The notes below the pieces were generated by a model. That model was not told where the DNA came from. It searched no databases and saw only the letters and a list, made by a program, of their open reading frames with translations. Shown here piece after piece: positions 1 through 7,247 of a DNA stretch of 25,916 bases. Positions within the stretch are counted from its first letter, which is position 1, and the number at the start of each line of letters is the position of its first letter. Origin of the DNA: Acidobacteria bacterium UBA7540 (GTDB lineage: Bacteria; Acidobacteriota; Terriglobia; UBA7540); assembly GCA_002478145.1 (NCBI GenBank), contig DLMI01000048.1, positions 1-25,916 on the forward strand. The letters run 5' to 3'. A program made the translations under genes and the position numbers.

Positions 1-13
1 CTATATTATGTAA

Positions 14-580
14 CGCTCATTAGATGGCCTCCGAGGAGCCGATTCAGCCTCCCGTGATATAAGGCGCAAGAGCAAAGAAGTCCAAAAGCTCTATCACGAA
101 CTGGAGGTCAAGCTCGGTCGCCCCGTCACGGACGAGGAGATGGCCGCCGTGCAGGGAATGAATCTAGCCCAGTGGCACCGTGAGCTAAATGAGCTTCAGA
201 GTGCGGGGCTTGATTGTGGTGCGCGCACCCTCTCAGCGGCGCCAACCTCCGCACAGGCGTCCATCGAGCCAGCATTCCTGGCCGGTGATGATCCCAATCC
301 CTTCGACCTCTGCTACCGGAACGAACAACTGGAAATCCTTGATCGTGCCGTTTCGCGGCTGCAGGAGCGTCGACGCCAAATCGTCACGCTCTACCATAAG
401 CAGGGCCTAACCATGATACAGGTTGCCGAGCTTATGAGAGTTGATGAATCGCGCATTTCGCAGCTCCACGCGGCGGCCATGGTCCAATTAAAGGCCAATG
501 TGGATTCTTTATTACGCCCAGCCCAGGCTGAAACCTCAGAAACCGGCACTCTGCCGATCGCGGCGCGCGCTCTGGCCTAA
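14..580 (+). pseudogene. FliA/WhiG-like sigma factor remnant, 5' end broken
   Basis: The frame reads through a conserved sigma-28-type segment (SASRDIRRKSKEV, then LGRPVTDEEMAA), which is region 3. It ends in a region 4 helix-turn-helix (SRLQERRRQIVTLYHKQGLT, then VDESRISQLHAAAM). In the family this region binds the -35 element of motility or other class promoters. An in-frame TAA lies at 11-13, just upstream of SLDGLRGADSASRD, where an intact protein would read a 'GAMLDSLR'-like motif. No good start precedes the conserved part; the first ATG (140) falls inside region 3. The promoter-melting region 2 is therefore absent or out of frame. This reads as a decayed gene; an unusual late start is possible, but such a product would lack core-binding region 2. 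No flagellar genes are visible nearby. The sigma family is clear; the pseudogene status is an inference, because the window begins here. Confidence 0.7.
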
Positions 581-1107
581 CGCATGTTCATCGGTGTGCC
601 CCAGCATTACAGATTCGACTGTGCAGAGCAACGGTCGACGGGCCCAGCGTCCATACCCAATGGGGGCATGTTGCTGGCCAAGTTTTTTTAACCGGTCGAC
701 TCTTGTGAGAACCAAAGGTAGCGCAAGGGGCAAACGAGGCAGGGCATCGGTTGGGCGCAGCCTGACAATCTCCGTTCTATCGGGGACGAAGGCCTCCGCT
801 GAGTGCGCATCACACTTACGCTGCTGAGAAGGGCAATGCCGCAGTTAGGGCCATCCGATTGATTTGCTTGCATATGCTGGCCTTGTTTCCATGAAGGCTT
901 GATGCGACGCTCCAGTCCGAGAACGCGTGGTCGCGGTCTGGTCAAGATCACCCACGAAAGCTCTGAGTTAGTTATGGGCGCAGATAGCTATAAGCGTCTC
1001 TGCGTGGGCTTTGCTAGGGCAAGCTCATGCACGCCTCACCATGCACTTTCTAAGCGCTGATTTTTCAGGCGTTTCCATGACGCGACAGGGCCTCCCGTTA
1101 CGCCCGT
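581..1107. other. gene-poor stretch between sigma remnant and integrase module
   Basis: About 530 bases with only short overlapping open frames on both strands. None has a convincing ribosome binding site or a protein motif I recognise. It may hold decayed coding sequence of the integrated element, but I can point to no specific relic. Confidence 0.5.
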
Positions 1108-1136
1108 TTGACACGAAGACCAATTCATCTTACATA
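1108..1136 (+). promoter_or_regulatory. predicted sigma70-type promoter for HTH gene and integrase
   Basis: A perfect TTGACA (1108-1113) is followed by a 17-nt spacer and TACATA (1131-1136). The -10 is weak (about 3 of 6 matches). The implied leader to the HTH start codon at 1352 is about 210 nt. Prediction only. Confidence 0.4.
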
Positions 1137-1351
1137 TGGCATTGGGATTCCTACATAAACACCTCCGCGGCTCCACCAACCCGACCGATGAACAGAACTA
1201 GCATCCGGGGTTGACTAACCCTCCCGATTTGCCTGCGGCCGCAGATCGCATATTCAAAGGGAGCGTTACGGGGCGCAAGGTCCCACACGTCCTGGGCAGA
1301 TTTGTTTCACGAACCAGAATCCTGTACTGGAAGGCCGCTGTTGGAGGAAGC

Positions 1352-1681
1352 ATGATTGAAGAACAGACACGGGCTCCTGAGAGCGCTCACTGGGAGAGTA
1401 ATGGAAGAGACGAAGGAAATGGAGGAGGTGAGTTAGCAGAAAGTGTCCTTTCGGTAAAAGTGCAGCCGGTGCCTGCTGCTTCGGGCCTACCTAGGAGCGA
1501 GCAACCGTTTTTCGAACCTGTTCTTGACAGTGAGGAAGCAGCTGAGCTTCTGCACATTCATCCAAAGACCCTTCAGAGATTGGCTCGGAATGGCGACATT
1601 CCTGGCTTCCGGATTGGAAAGCTTTGGGCTTTCCGAGCTTCGGCATTGAATGAGTGGCTTGAAAGCAAAGCGTCGAGCTGA
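1352..1681 (+). CDS. excisionase-family helix-turn-helix protein
   Basis: A 109-residue protein. The N-terminal half (about residues 1-55) is polar and unstructured-looking. The C-terminal half is a MerR/Xis-like winged helix of the 'excisionase family DNA binding' type: DSEEAAELLHIHPKTLQRLA, then the wing GDIPGFRIGKLWAF and ASALNEWLES. Such domains bend or bind DNA as recombination directionality factors or as small regulators. I chose the ATG at 1352 because GGAGGAAG lies immediately upstream; the longer TTG-start frame from 1211 has no comparable site. It lies about 90 nt upstream of a tyrosine recombinase on the same strand, so a role as excisionase or regulator of that integrase is the natural inference. 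It is longer than typical phage Xis proteins, and a purely transcriptional role cannot be excluded. Confidence 0.75.
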   Translation: MIEEQTRAPESAHWESNGRDEGNGGGELAESVLSVKVQPVPAASGLPRSEQPFFEPVLDSEEAAELLHIHPKTLQRLARNGDIPGFRIGKLWAFRASALNEWLESKASS

Positions 1682-1773
1682 TGCCAGGGTTTTTGGCGGA
1701 GGCTCGACTTACGGCTGGCGAATGCGATAGTCTGTGCAAAGCCATCCGTGCCGCCTAACTGAAAGGAGAGAAA

Positions 1774-2979
1774 ATGTTGAGGCGAGCACGACACCAAAGA
1801 GGAAGTCTGAAGCGCGTAAGACGCAAGTCTGGTGAGACTGTATGGGTTTTCAGGTGGTACGAAACCGAAATCGACGGCAGCAAGAAATATCGCAAGGTGG
1901 TGGTTGGTTCGGCCGAAGAGTTCAAAACCGAAGCCAGTGCCGAACAAGCGGTAGACGCTTTGCGTTTGACTATCAACCAACAAACCCCTCGTCAGCAGCT
2001 CCAGCCCATCGGTTTCGGAACCCTGGTTCAGCACTACCGGGAACACGAAATGCCGGATGTTTTCAACAAGAGACAGCCGGGGAAGATCCGCGTGGAAGCA
2101 GAGGGCCGCAAATCCTATGCAACACAGGCGACCTACGAGGGTTACCTGAAAAAGTGGATTCTACCGCGATGGCGTTCATATGGTATTGCCGATGTGAAAG
2201 CCGTCCAGGTGGAGGAGTGGTTACGCTCGCTACCGCTAGCGGCCGGCAGCAAGGCCAAAATCCGAAACATCATGAGCGCCTTGTACAGTCACGCGATCCG
2301 CTGGGAGTGGGTTCGGCACAATCCCATCACGTCTGTTCGTCAGAGCGCGAAACGATCGAAGGTTCCAACCGTGCTTTCAATCGAGCAGATTCAGGCTCTG
2401 TTGGAGCACTTAGAGGAGCCATGTCGCACCATGGTTCTACTGGATGCGGCCACTGGGTTAAGAGTCGGAGAATTGCTTGGTCTCAAATGGGCGGACGTAG
2501 ATTTCGAGAAGCTCGAGATCAATGTAACCAGGTCTGTGGTCAAGCAAAGGATCGGGCCCTGCAAGACAGAAGCCTCACAGAAGCCCATCCCGCTCGATGC
2601 AGAATTGGGAGAACAAGTTTTGAACTGGAGGCTGAAGTCTCCCTACAACAGGCCGGAAGACTGGGTGTTCGCCAGCCCACACAAGCGCGGCAAGCAGCCG
2701 TACTGGCCTGGGTCACTTTTTCGAGTGCATGTACAACCTGCACTGCGAGCCGCCGAGATCAGCGGCAAGGTGGGTTGGCATACTCTGCGACATAGCTTCG
2801 GAACACTTATGAAGGCAAACGGCGAAGATATCAAGACTATCCAGGAGTTGCTGCGCCACGCCAATTACCGTGTGACCGCCGATGTTTACACGCAGGCGAT
2901 GACCACCACGAAGCGCGAAGCGCAGGCCAAAGTCGTAAGAATGATTCTGCCGGGAAAGAGCGTCCAAAAGGTGGGCTGA
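1774..2979 (+). CDS. tyrosine recombinase / phage-type integrase
   Basis: A 401-residue site-specific recombinase. An N-terminal arm-binding-like segment (about 10-70; RRKSGETVWVFRWYE) is followed by a SAM-like core-binding domain (about 80-195) and the catalytic domain (about 200-395). The catalytic set is visible: Arg230 in ATGLRVGELLGLKW, a Lys in the beta-hairpin region (264 or 270), His336 and Arg339 in WHTLRHSFG, His362 in LLRHANY, and nucleophile Tyr372 in ADVYTQAM. A strong AAGGAGAG ribosome site precedes the ATG. The length and all key residues suggest an active enzyme. The stop is 78 bp from the 3' end of tRNA-Glu on the opposite strand, the usual arrangement for integrases that recombine into tRNA 3' ends. 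The upstream HTH gene is the probable partner. The far end of the element is not visible in this window. Confidence 0.93.
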   Translation: MLRRARHQRGSLKRVRRKSGETVWVFRWYETEIDGSKKYRKVVVGSAEEFKTEASAEQAVDALRLTINQQTPRQQLQPIGFGTLVQHYREHEMPDVFNKRQPGKIRVEAEGRKSYATQATYEGYLKKWILPRWRSYGIADVKAVQVEEWLRSLPLAAGSKAKIRNIMSALYSHAIRWEWVRHNPITSVRQSAKRSKVPTVLSIEQIQALLEHLEEPCRTMVLLDAATGLRVGELLGLKWADVDFEKLEINVTRSVVKQRIGPCKTEASQKPIPLDAELGEQVLNWRLKSPYNRPEDWVFASPHKRGKQPYWPGSLFRVHVQPALRAAEISGKVGWHTLRHSFGTLMKANGEDIKTIQELLRHANYRVTADVYTQAMTTTKREAQAKVVRMILPGKSVQKVG

Positions 2980-3003
2980 ATGCGGTGTTCCTTCCTTATC
3001 GAA

Positions 3004-3029
3004 CCCTTTCGAACCCTCGGGTGAAAGGG
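3004..3029. terminator. hairpin between converging integrase and tRNA-Glu
   Basis: CCCTTTC (3004-3010) pairs with GAAAGGG (3023-3029), and inside it ACCC pairs with GGGT around a TC loop. It sits just after the integrase stop and before the tRNA 3' end. No U-tract follows on either strand, so a role as a bidirectional terminator is only suggested by position. Confidence 0.4.
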
Positions 3030-3056
3030 GCAATCTCAATAACTACTTTAGAATGT

Positions 3057-3134
3057 TGGCGTCCCCGGCGGGATTTGAACCCGCGTTACCGCCGTGAAAG
3101 GGCGATGTCCTAGGCCGGGCTAGACGACGGGGAC
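3057..3134 (-). tRNA. tRNA-Glu (anticodon UUC), CCA encoded
   Basis: On the minus strand the sequence folds as a tRNA. The acceptor stem GTCCCCG/CGGGGAC encloses a D arm, an anticodon arm CCGCC-loop-GGCGG type with loop CTTTCAC (anticodon TTC), and a T arm containing GGTTCAAATCC. The discriminator base is G (3060), followed by a genomically encoded CCA (3059-3057). The sequence closely resembles bacterial tRNA-Glu. Its 3' end faces the integrase gene, making it the likely attachment site. Confidence 0.95.
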
Positions 3135-3147
3135 GGGAGCCTCGAAA

Positions 3148-3182
3148 GAAAGTCAGAAGGCAGAAATCAGCAAGCAAAACGC
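3148..3182. repeat. degenerate heptanucleotide array A
   Basis: Five consecutive 7-nt units (gaaagtc, agaaggc, agaaatc, agcaagc, aaaacgc) lie just upstream of the tRNA 5' end. This is the weakest member of the 7-nt-period family seen also near 4449, 6223, 18958 and 20471. Confidence 0.45.
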
Positions 3183-3247
3183 ATGAACCTGAGAGCAACA
3201 CCCTGACAACAGCTTAACAACAGGTGTTGGCGGTCAGCCTGGGCGAA

Positions 3248-3331
3248 GGGTAGCGCGGACCTGATTTGCAAGTCGGCGGTTCGCTCGTATTGCCCAGCAA
3301 AAGCTACCCCCGCGGGTCGGGGCGCTACCCG
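3248..3331. repeat. inverted repeat with 9-bp perfect arms
   Basis: GGGTAGCGC (3248-3256) and its exact complement GCGCTACCC (3323-3331) flank a 66-nt interior. A partly matching GGACC/GGTC continues the stem. The interior contains TTTGCAAGTCGGCGGTTCG, which resembles anticodon and T-arm stretches of a tRNA, but no complete cloverleaf can be folded. No gene is present between 3135 and 3399. Confidence 0.5.
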
Positions 3332-3399
3332 CATTAGGCAGAAAATCGTGCGCGGCCACAACCCTTATTATGCTATCAGTGGGGCTTTAAAGCTGTCAA

Positions 3400-4335
3400 T
3401 TATTCTTCGGTGCTGCGCGTCGCAAAAAGTAGGTCGGACTGCCTAGGTAGGGCGGCTGATGTTTCTGGGCCGGCAATCTTTTCCAATTCCGGGTAAAACT
3501 CCTGCAAGGTTTCGGGAACGCGCACGGGCTGGTTCCTGAGCAGACTGACTAACTGCAGCGCGTTGGCGATGGCTTTGCCCTGAAAATGGTTATTGGTGAT
3601 GACGAAGGTGACTTCAGTGCGCTGGGCAATATTTTGAATGCGCGCCGCCCAAGGTTCCAGCTCAGCTTGGCTGTAAAGGTAGTTGTAACGTTCCTCCGGG
3701 TGCTCGTTGGAAGTGAACCAGTGCTCGTAGTTGCGCCCGTGCAGGCGGACGTATCCCACCGGGGCCGTAGCGCGCGCGCTGGGAGCAATCGACTGCCCGA
3801 TCACCGGCTGGTCGATATTGCAGAAGCCCACGCGCAGCCCGGCGAGCCATTCAAAGACCTCCGGCTTGTTCCATGAATTGTGCCGCACTTCGAGCACCAG
3901 CGGGTATTCCATGAACTGCATGATGAGTCCGCTCAAGTACTCATGGTTCTCGGGTGTGTTCCTGAACGACCAGGGAAACTGCAACAGCAACGCGCCAAGC
4001 CGTCCCTCGGTCACCAGTGGCGCCAATCCCTGCTTGAAAAGCTTTTCGTCCTGGAGGTTGGCATTGCGTTCGTGCGTGAACCGCTTCCAGAGCTTGGCGG
4101 TAAACTTGAAGTTGGGGTTAAAGGCGATTCTTGCTGCCCACGCTTTCACGACCTGCGCCCGTGGGGGAGAATAAAAGGAAGTGTTGATCTCGATGGTGTC
4201 AAAGAATTGAGCCAGGTAAGCGGCCTCGTGGAAACCGCGCGGCTTGTGGCGAGGGTAAACGATTCCCTCCCAGTCGGTGTACGACCAACCGGCAGGTCCA
4301 ACCAAGATGGCGGGGTTTGAGGGAGCTCCGTTCAT
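3400..4335 (-). CDS. DUF72 (YecE-like) family protein
   Basis: A 311-residue soluble protein with the DUF72 hallmarks. It opens with VGPAGWSYTDWEGIVYP (about residues 12-28) and continues with FDTIEINTSFYSPP, FKFTAKLWKRFTHERN, LLQFPWSFRNTPEN, LEVRHNSW and the C-terminal VTNNHFQGKAIANALQL. The fold is a TIM-type barrel. The biochemical role is not established; a link to Fe-S or nucleic-acid metabolism has been suggested for relatives, but nothing here decides it. The ATG at 4335 is preceded by AAAAGG at good spacing. It is a little longer than many family members because of a polar C-terminal tail. It lies on the same strand as the downstream tRNA-Glu and the upstream phosphatase gene, from which a repeat-bearing gap of about 280 nt separates it. 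Probably monocistronic. Confidence 0.9.
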   Translation of the reverse strand: MNGAPSNPAILVGPAGWSYTDWEGIVYPRHKPRGFHEAAYLAQFFDTIEINTSFYSPPRAQVVKAWAARIAFNPNFKFTAKLWKRFTHERNANLQDEKLFKQGLAPLVTEGRLGALLLQFPWSFRNTPENHEYLSGLIMQFMEYPLVLEVRHNSWNKPEVFEWLAGLRVGFCNIDQPVIGQSIAPSARATAPVGYVRLHGRNYEHWFTSNEHPEERYNYLYSQAELEPWAARIQNIAQRTEVTFVITNNHFQGKAIANALQLVSLLRNQPVRVPETLQEFYPELEKIAGPETSAALPRQSDLLFATRSTEE

Positions 4336-4448
4336 ATTCGCCTTTTCTTCGCCTTAAAATTACCTCCAACGAGACGTTTTGTCAAGGGATTTTCGGGCGG
4401 GGGGTGCCGGTGTGATTTGGAATGGGGATCCGCTCGAGCCGCCGATCA

Positions 4449-4545
4449 TTGCCGATTGCTGATTGACGATTGACGATTGAAAAAGTGGTGTGGCAACTCG
4501 TTCCAATGTTCGTCAGAAATCAGCAATCGGCAATCGACAATTCCA
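4449..4545. repeat. heptanucleotide array B forming a 17-bp hairpin
   Basis: Left array: five 7-nt units of ttgNNNa type at 4449-4483 (ttgccga, ttgctga, ttgacga twice, ttgaaaa). Right array: units of aatcNNc type at 4518-4545. The right is the reverse complement of the left: 17 nt at 4448-4464 pair perfectly with 4518-4534. The loop is about 53 nt. The rest of the 4336-4613 spacer shows nothing else. Confidence 0.8.
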
Positions 4546-4613
4546 GCCATCCTGGGCCAAGCGATGATCGTAGAAGATCTTCGCCGCACGACAAGAAGAT
4601 GAAGACTAGCGCA

Positions 4614-5300
4614 TCAGGCGAACGCGGCACTGATGATTTCCAAGTCTACATCTGCGAATTGGTGCGCGACCCAATCGGCGTGCTGGAGTTCGGCCTGAGG
4701 ACGACTGTGGGCAAGGGCCAGGCATTTCATGCCGGCGGCTTGCGCGGCCACAACGCCGAGGGGCGCGTCCTCGATGGCCAAGCATTCGCCGGCTCCGAGC
4801 AGTGGTTCATGCAGTTGGGGAAGCTCCTGGAGGCGGGTGAGGGCTTTGAGATATATCTCGGGGTCAGGCTTCGAGCGCTCGCAGTCGTCTGCTGTCGCCA
4901 TAACCGCGAATTCTTCGCGCAGACCCAACTTTTCCAGAAGATGTTCGATCTCCGCTCGCAGGCTACCGCTGGCGATGGCCAGCGGGAAGTGCCGGGCGGC
5001 GCTAAGGATAAACTCCGCAGCGCCCGGGATGGGTGGCAGGCCGTCGTGGATGATCTTCTCGTAGGCGTGCGCCTTCCAGGCCAGGAGTTCATCGCGCCGG
5101 GCGATGCTGAGGGAGCGCCCGTGCGTGCGGTAGAGGTGCTCGATAACGGCGCGGTCATCGAGAGCGAGATAATCCCGGTAATATTCTTCTTCGGAGAGGG
5201 CCCAGCCCTCTCGAGCCGCCATCTCTTGGAAGAGATTCATGATGAGCGGTTCGCTGTCAACGAGGATGCCGTCAAAATCGAAGATGATGGCGCGTAGCAA
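4614..5300 (-). CDS. HAD-superfamily phosphatase, beta-phosphoglucomutase-like
   Basis: A 228-residue cytosolic haloacid dehalogenase-type hydrolase of the beta-PGM/phosphatase group. Motif I is FDFDGILVDSE (nucleophile Asp8, acid/base Asp10), motif II Ser lies in LAIASGSL, motif III Lys in SKPDPEIYLKAL, and motif IV in CLAIEDAPLGVVAA. A four-helix cap follows motif I. Members dephosphorylate or isomerise small sugar phosphates; the substrate is not predictable here. I chose TTG at 5300 (MLRAIIFDFDG) because GGGAGA lies 9 nt upstream and the length then fits the family. The ATG at 5360 would add 20 non-family residues and overlaps a predicted -10 box. It is transcribed divergently from ccdA. 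The DUF72 gene lies downstream beyond a heptad-repeat hairpin. Confidence 0.9.
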   Translation of the reverse strand: MLRAIIFDFDGILVDSEPLIMNLFQEMAAREGWALSEEEYYRDYLALDDRAVIEHLYRTHGRSLSIARRDELLAWKAHAYEKIIHDGLPPIPGAAEFILSAARHFPLAIASGSLRAEIEHLLEKLGLREEFAVMATADDCERSKPDPEIYLKALTRLQELPQLHEPLLGAGECLAIEDAPLGVVAAQAAGMKCLALAHSRPQAELQHADWVAHQFADVDLEIISAAFA

Positions 5301-5358
5301 GAATGTTGGTCTCCCGGGAAATCCGGATTCCCTAATGGTGACTCTACGGACGGTCGTC

Positions 5359-5388
5359 ATGATACACTTGATTAGAAAAAGGCGGCAA
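5359..5388 (-). promoter_or_regulatory. predicted promoter of the HAD phosphatase gene
   Basis: On the minus strand TTGCCG (5388-5383), an 18-nt spacer and TATCAT (5364-5359). Its -10 overlaps the upstream in-frame ATG, which supports the later TTG start at 5300 and a leader of about 50 nt. Confidence 0.45.
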
Positions 5389-5493
5389 GCGACGGAATCG
5401 ACCGATGGGCGTACAGTTTCCCATAGGCAGTGACGAAGGCCAGCCCGCGCGCATCCATTAAGTTGGGGCTGGATAACATTGTGGGCTGAAACC

Positions 5494-6219
5494 ATGGGCC
5501 ATGAATTGAGCATCCCGATTGCGTTTGTGGCAGGGGTGGTGTCTTTTCTCTCACCTTGCGTGCTCCCACTTGTGCCGGGCTATATTTCAATGTTATCCGG
5601 GGCCACGATTGAGGAATTGAAATTCGGGACGAGCCCGGCGCTGATGGGACGTATTTTGCGCAATTCCGTCTCCTTTGTGGTGGGTTTCTCCCTCGTTTTT
5701 GTGACCCTCGGCGCTTCGGCGACGGCGGTGGGGAAGTTCCTGCTGGCGCAGCGAGCCACCTTCAACCTTGTCGCAGGCATTGTCGTTATCGTGTTCGGAT
5801 TGCATCTAACCGGCTTGGTGAAGATTCCGCTGCTTTATCGCCAGGTCCGGATTGAAACGGGCGCGCCGCGCCGCGGACTTGTGGGCGCTTTTATGCTGGG
5901 GTTTGCGTTCGCATTCGGCTGGACGCCTTGCATTGGTCCCATTCTAACCGCCATCCTGGCGCTGGCCGCGCAGCGGCACACGGTGTTCCAGGGGATGTTC
6001 CTGCTGGCCGTTTATTCGGCGGGCCTGGCGATTCCGTTCCTTCTGACCAGCGTCGGTTTGGGCCAGTTCCTGAAGATCTACGGTGGTTTCCGGAGGCACT
6101 TGCATGCCGTCGAAGTAGCTTCAGGCGTGCTGCTGATTGCGCTTGGCGTCTTAATGGCGACCAACAAGTTTACAGTGATTTCGAGATATTTTTCGTTTCT
6201 GAGCCGTTTCACGCTGTAA
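5494..6219 (+). CDS. ccdA: cytochrome c biogenesis / thiol-disulfide interchange protein CcdA
   Basis: A 241-residue polytopic inner-membrane protein of the CcdA/DsbD-beta family. It passes reducing equivalents from cytoplasmic thioredoxin across the membrane to extracytoplasmic thiol proteins. Both signature redox cysteines are present in their motifs: Cys22 in FLSPCVLPLVPGY of helix 1 and Cys146 in FGWTPCIGPILTA of helix 4. Six hydrophobic helices fit the family, as does the length. The ATG at 5494 starts directly before helix 1; a TTG 15 nt upstream is possible, and neither has a strong ribosome site. It is the first gene of a cluster with lgt-like, tlpA-like, DsbD-N and CPCGCN genes, so its electron acceptors are probably encoded just downstream. 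A heptad-repeat hairpin occupies the gap to the next gene. Confidence 0.94.
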   Translation: MGHELSIPIAFVAGVVSFLSPCVLPLVPGYISMLSGATIEELKFGTSPALMGRILRNSVSFVVGFSLVFVTLGASATAVGKFLLAQRATFNLVAGIVVIVFGLHLTGLVKIPLLYRQVRIETGAPRRGLVGAFMLGFAFAFGWTPCIGPILTAILALAAQRHTVFQGMFLLAVYSAGLAIPFLLTSVGLGQFLKIYGGFRRHLHAVEVASGVLLIALGVLMATNKFTVISRYFSFLSRFTL

Positions 6220-6222
6220 GAA

Positions 6223-6299
6223 AGCTGTCAGCCTTCAGCAATCAGCTTTCAGCGATGAGCTTTGAGGGCTGATGGCTGATGGCTGACCGCTGACGGCTT
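6223..6299. repeat. heptanucleotide array C, imperfect palindrome between ccdA and lgt
   Basis: Eleven consecutive 7-nt units fill the gap from 3 nt after the ccdA stop to about 14 nt before the lgt start. The first half repeats TCAGCNN and the second half its complement GCTGANN. Arms 6222-6253 and 6268-6299 pair at 26 of 32 positions, and the mismatches fall in the variable dinucleotides. Confidence 0.85.
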
Positions 6300-6313
6300 A
6301 TTATGGAGAGAAT

Positions 6314-7237
6314 TTGCATCCCATACTGTTCACTGTGGGTTCGCTGCGATTCACCACTTACGGGGCATTGATGGTGCTTGGTGTTTCGGGCGCGGTCTGC
6401 GTTATCCTCCGGCTAGGACGGCGGGAAGGATTGGACTCAGGCCAGTTGCTTGACTTCAGCACCTGGTTGCTGCTCGTGTCGCTCCTCGGCGCGAAGGTGC
6501 TGATGGTGCTTTCCGATTGGCATTACTACCGGCAGTATCCGGGAGAGATCTTCAGTTGGAGCACCTTTCTGGCTGGCGGGGTTTTTTACGGTGGCCTTAT
6601 CGCTGGGGTCCTCTTTGCGGTTTGGTATATTCGGCTTCAGCACCTACCGTTCTGGAAGGTCGTGGACATTTACTCTCCGGCCATTGCCCTGGGACTCGGT
6701 GTGGGCCGTATCGGTTGTTTTGCCGCAGGATGTTGTTACGGGAAGCCCACCACCTCCGCCTGGGGCGTGGTCTTTACAAACCCTTTCAGCCACGAGATAT
6801 CCGGAGTGCCGCTGGGAGTTCCGTTGTACCCCACTCAGCCTATCATGTCGTTGACCTCGCTTTCGATCTTTGCAATTCTTATGTGGAGATACTCGAGGAA
6901 ATCCCGCGATGGCGAGATTTTCGTGCTTTATCTTGCTCTTTATGCGGTGGCCCGATTTTTCATCGAATTCCTGCGAGGCGACGAGGACCGCGGGTTCGTC
7001 TTTCATCATCTCCTGTCTACATCGCAGTTTATTGCGATTCTGGCCTTCGCGACGGCAGTGTGGATGGCTCTAATCCTCCGCCGCAAACCTGCGCGGCAGG
7101 GGGCAGGGGGTGTCGAAACCACTGGGGGCGTAGCGCGCGGGAAACCCCGGGATAAGAAAGTGTGTGAGGACGTGGCCCCATCGGCAAGGGTCAAGGCTGC
7201 ACCCCTGCCTCAGGCGCCGAAAAGGGCTCGGCATTAA
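6314..7237 (+). CDS. lgt: prolipoprotein diacylglyceryl transferase family protein
   Basis: A 307-residue membrane protein matching Lgt, which transfers diacylglycerol from phosphatidylglycerol to the lipobox cysteine of prolipoproteins. The N-terminus MHPILFTVGSLRFTTYGAL is typical and fixes the TTG start at 6314, preceded by GGAGAG. The signature region reads GVGRIGCFAAGCCYGKPT (about 129-146), then PLYPTQPIMSL and RFFIEFLRGDEDRG. Oddities relative to E. coli Lgt as I recall it: the HGG motif histidine is Tyr92 (VFYGGLIAG), and the Asn after GRIG is Cys135, giving a Cys-rich GCFAAGCC stretch. The Arg of GRIG is kept. About 50 basic residues at the C-terminus follow the last helix. It lies between ccdA and tlpA on the same strand, 10 nt before the latter. 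Family certain; canonical activity less so. Confidence 0.85.
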   Translation: MHPILFTVGSLRFTTYGALMVLGVSGAVCVILRLGRREGLDSGQLLDFSTWLLLVSLLGAKVLMVLSDWHYYRQYPGEIFSWSTFLAGGVFYGGLIAGVLFAVWYIRLQHLPFWKVVDIYSPAIALGLGVGRIGCFAAGCCYGKPTTSAWGVVFTNPFSHEISGVPLGVPLYPTQPIMSLTSLSIFAILMWRYSRKSRDGEIFVLYLALYAVARFFIEFLRGDEDRGFVFHHLLSTSQFIAILAFATAVWMALILRRKPARQGAGGVETTGGVARGKPRDKKVCEDVAPSARVKAAPLPQAPKRARH

Positions 7238-7247
7238 GGGAGATGAT

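Larger units (their letters stand above)
1108..3060 (+). mobile_element. integration module of a tRNA-Glu-targeting element (minimal extent)
   Basis: A promoter, an excisionase-like gene and a tyrosine recombinase abut the 3' end of tRNA-Glu. I found no second copy of the tRNA 3' end within the window, so the opposite attachment site is either left of position 1 or lost. The sigma-factor remnant and gene-poor stretch to the left may belong to the element. Extent is uncertain. Confidence 0.45.

Noticed and set aside
3004..3029. tRNA T-arm relic (GGGTTCGAA) as a second att site
   Set aside because: The GGGTTCGAA is explained by a self-complementary hairpin after the integrase, and flanking bases do not match tRNA-Glu.
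1..3060. Defence island or phage cargo at the integration site
   Set aside because: Apart from the HTH and integrase genes no toxin, nuclease, methylase or phage structural gene is visible in this part.
4470..5297. Plus-strand open frame of 275 codons
   Set aside because: Antisense shadow of the HAD phosphatase gene, and its start runs through heptad array B.
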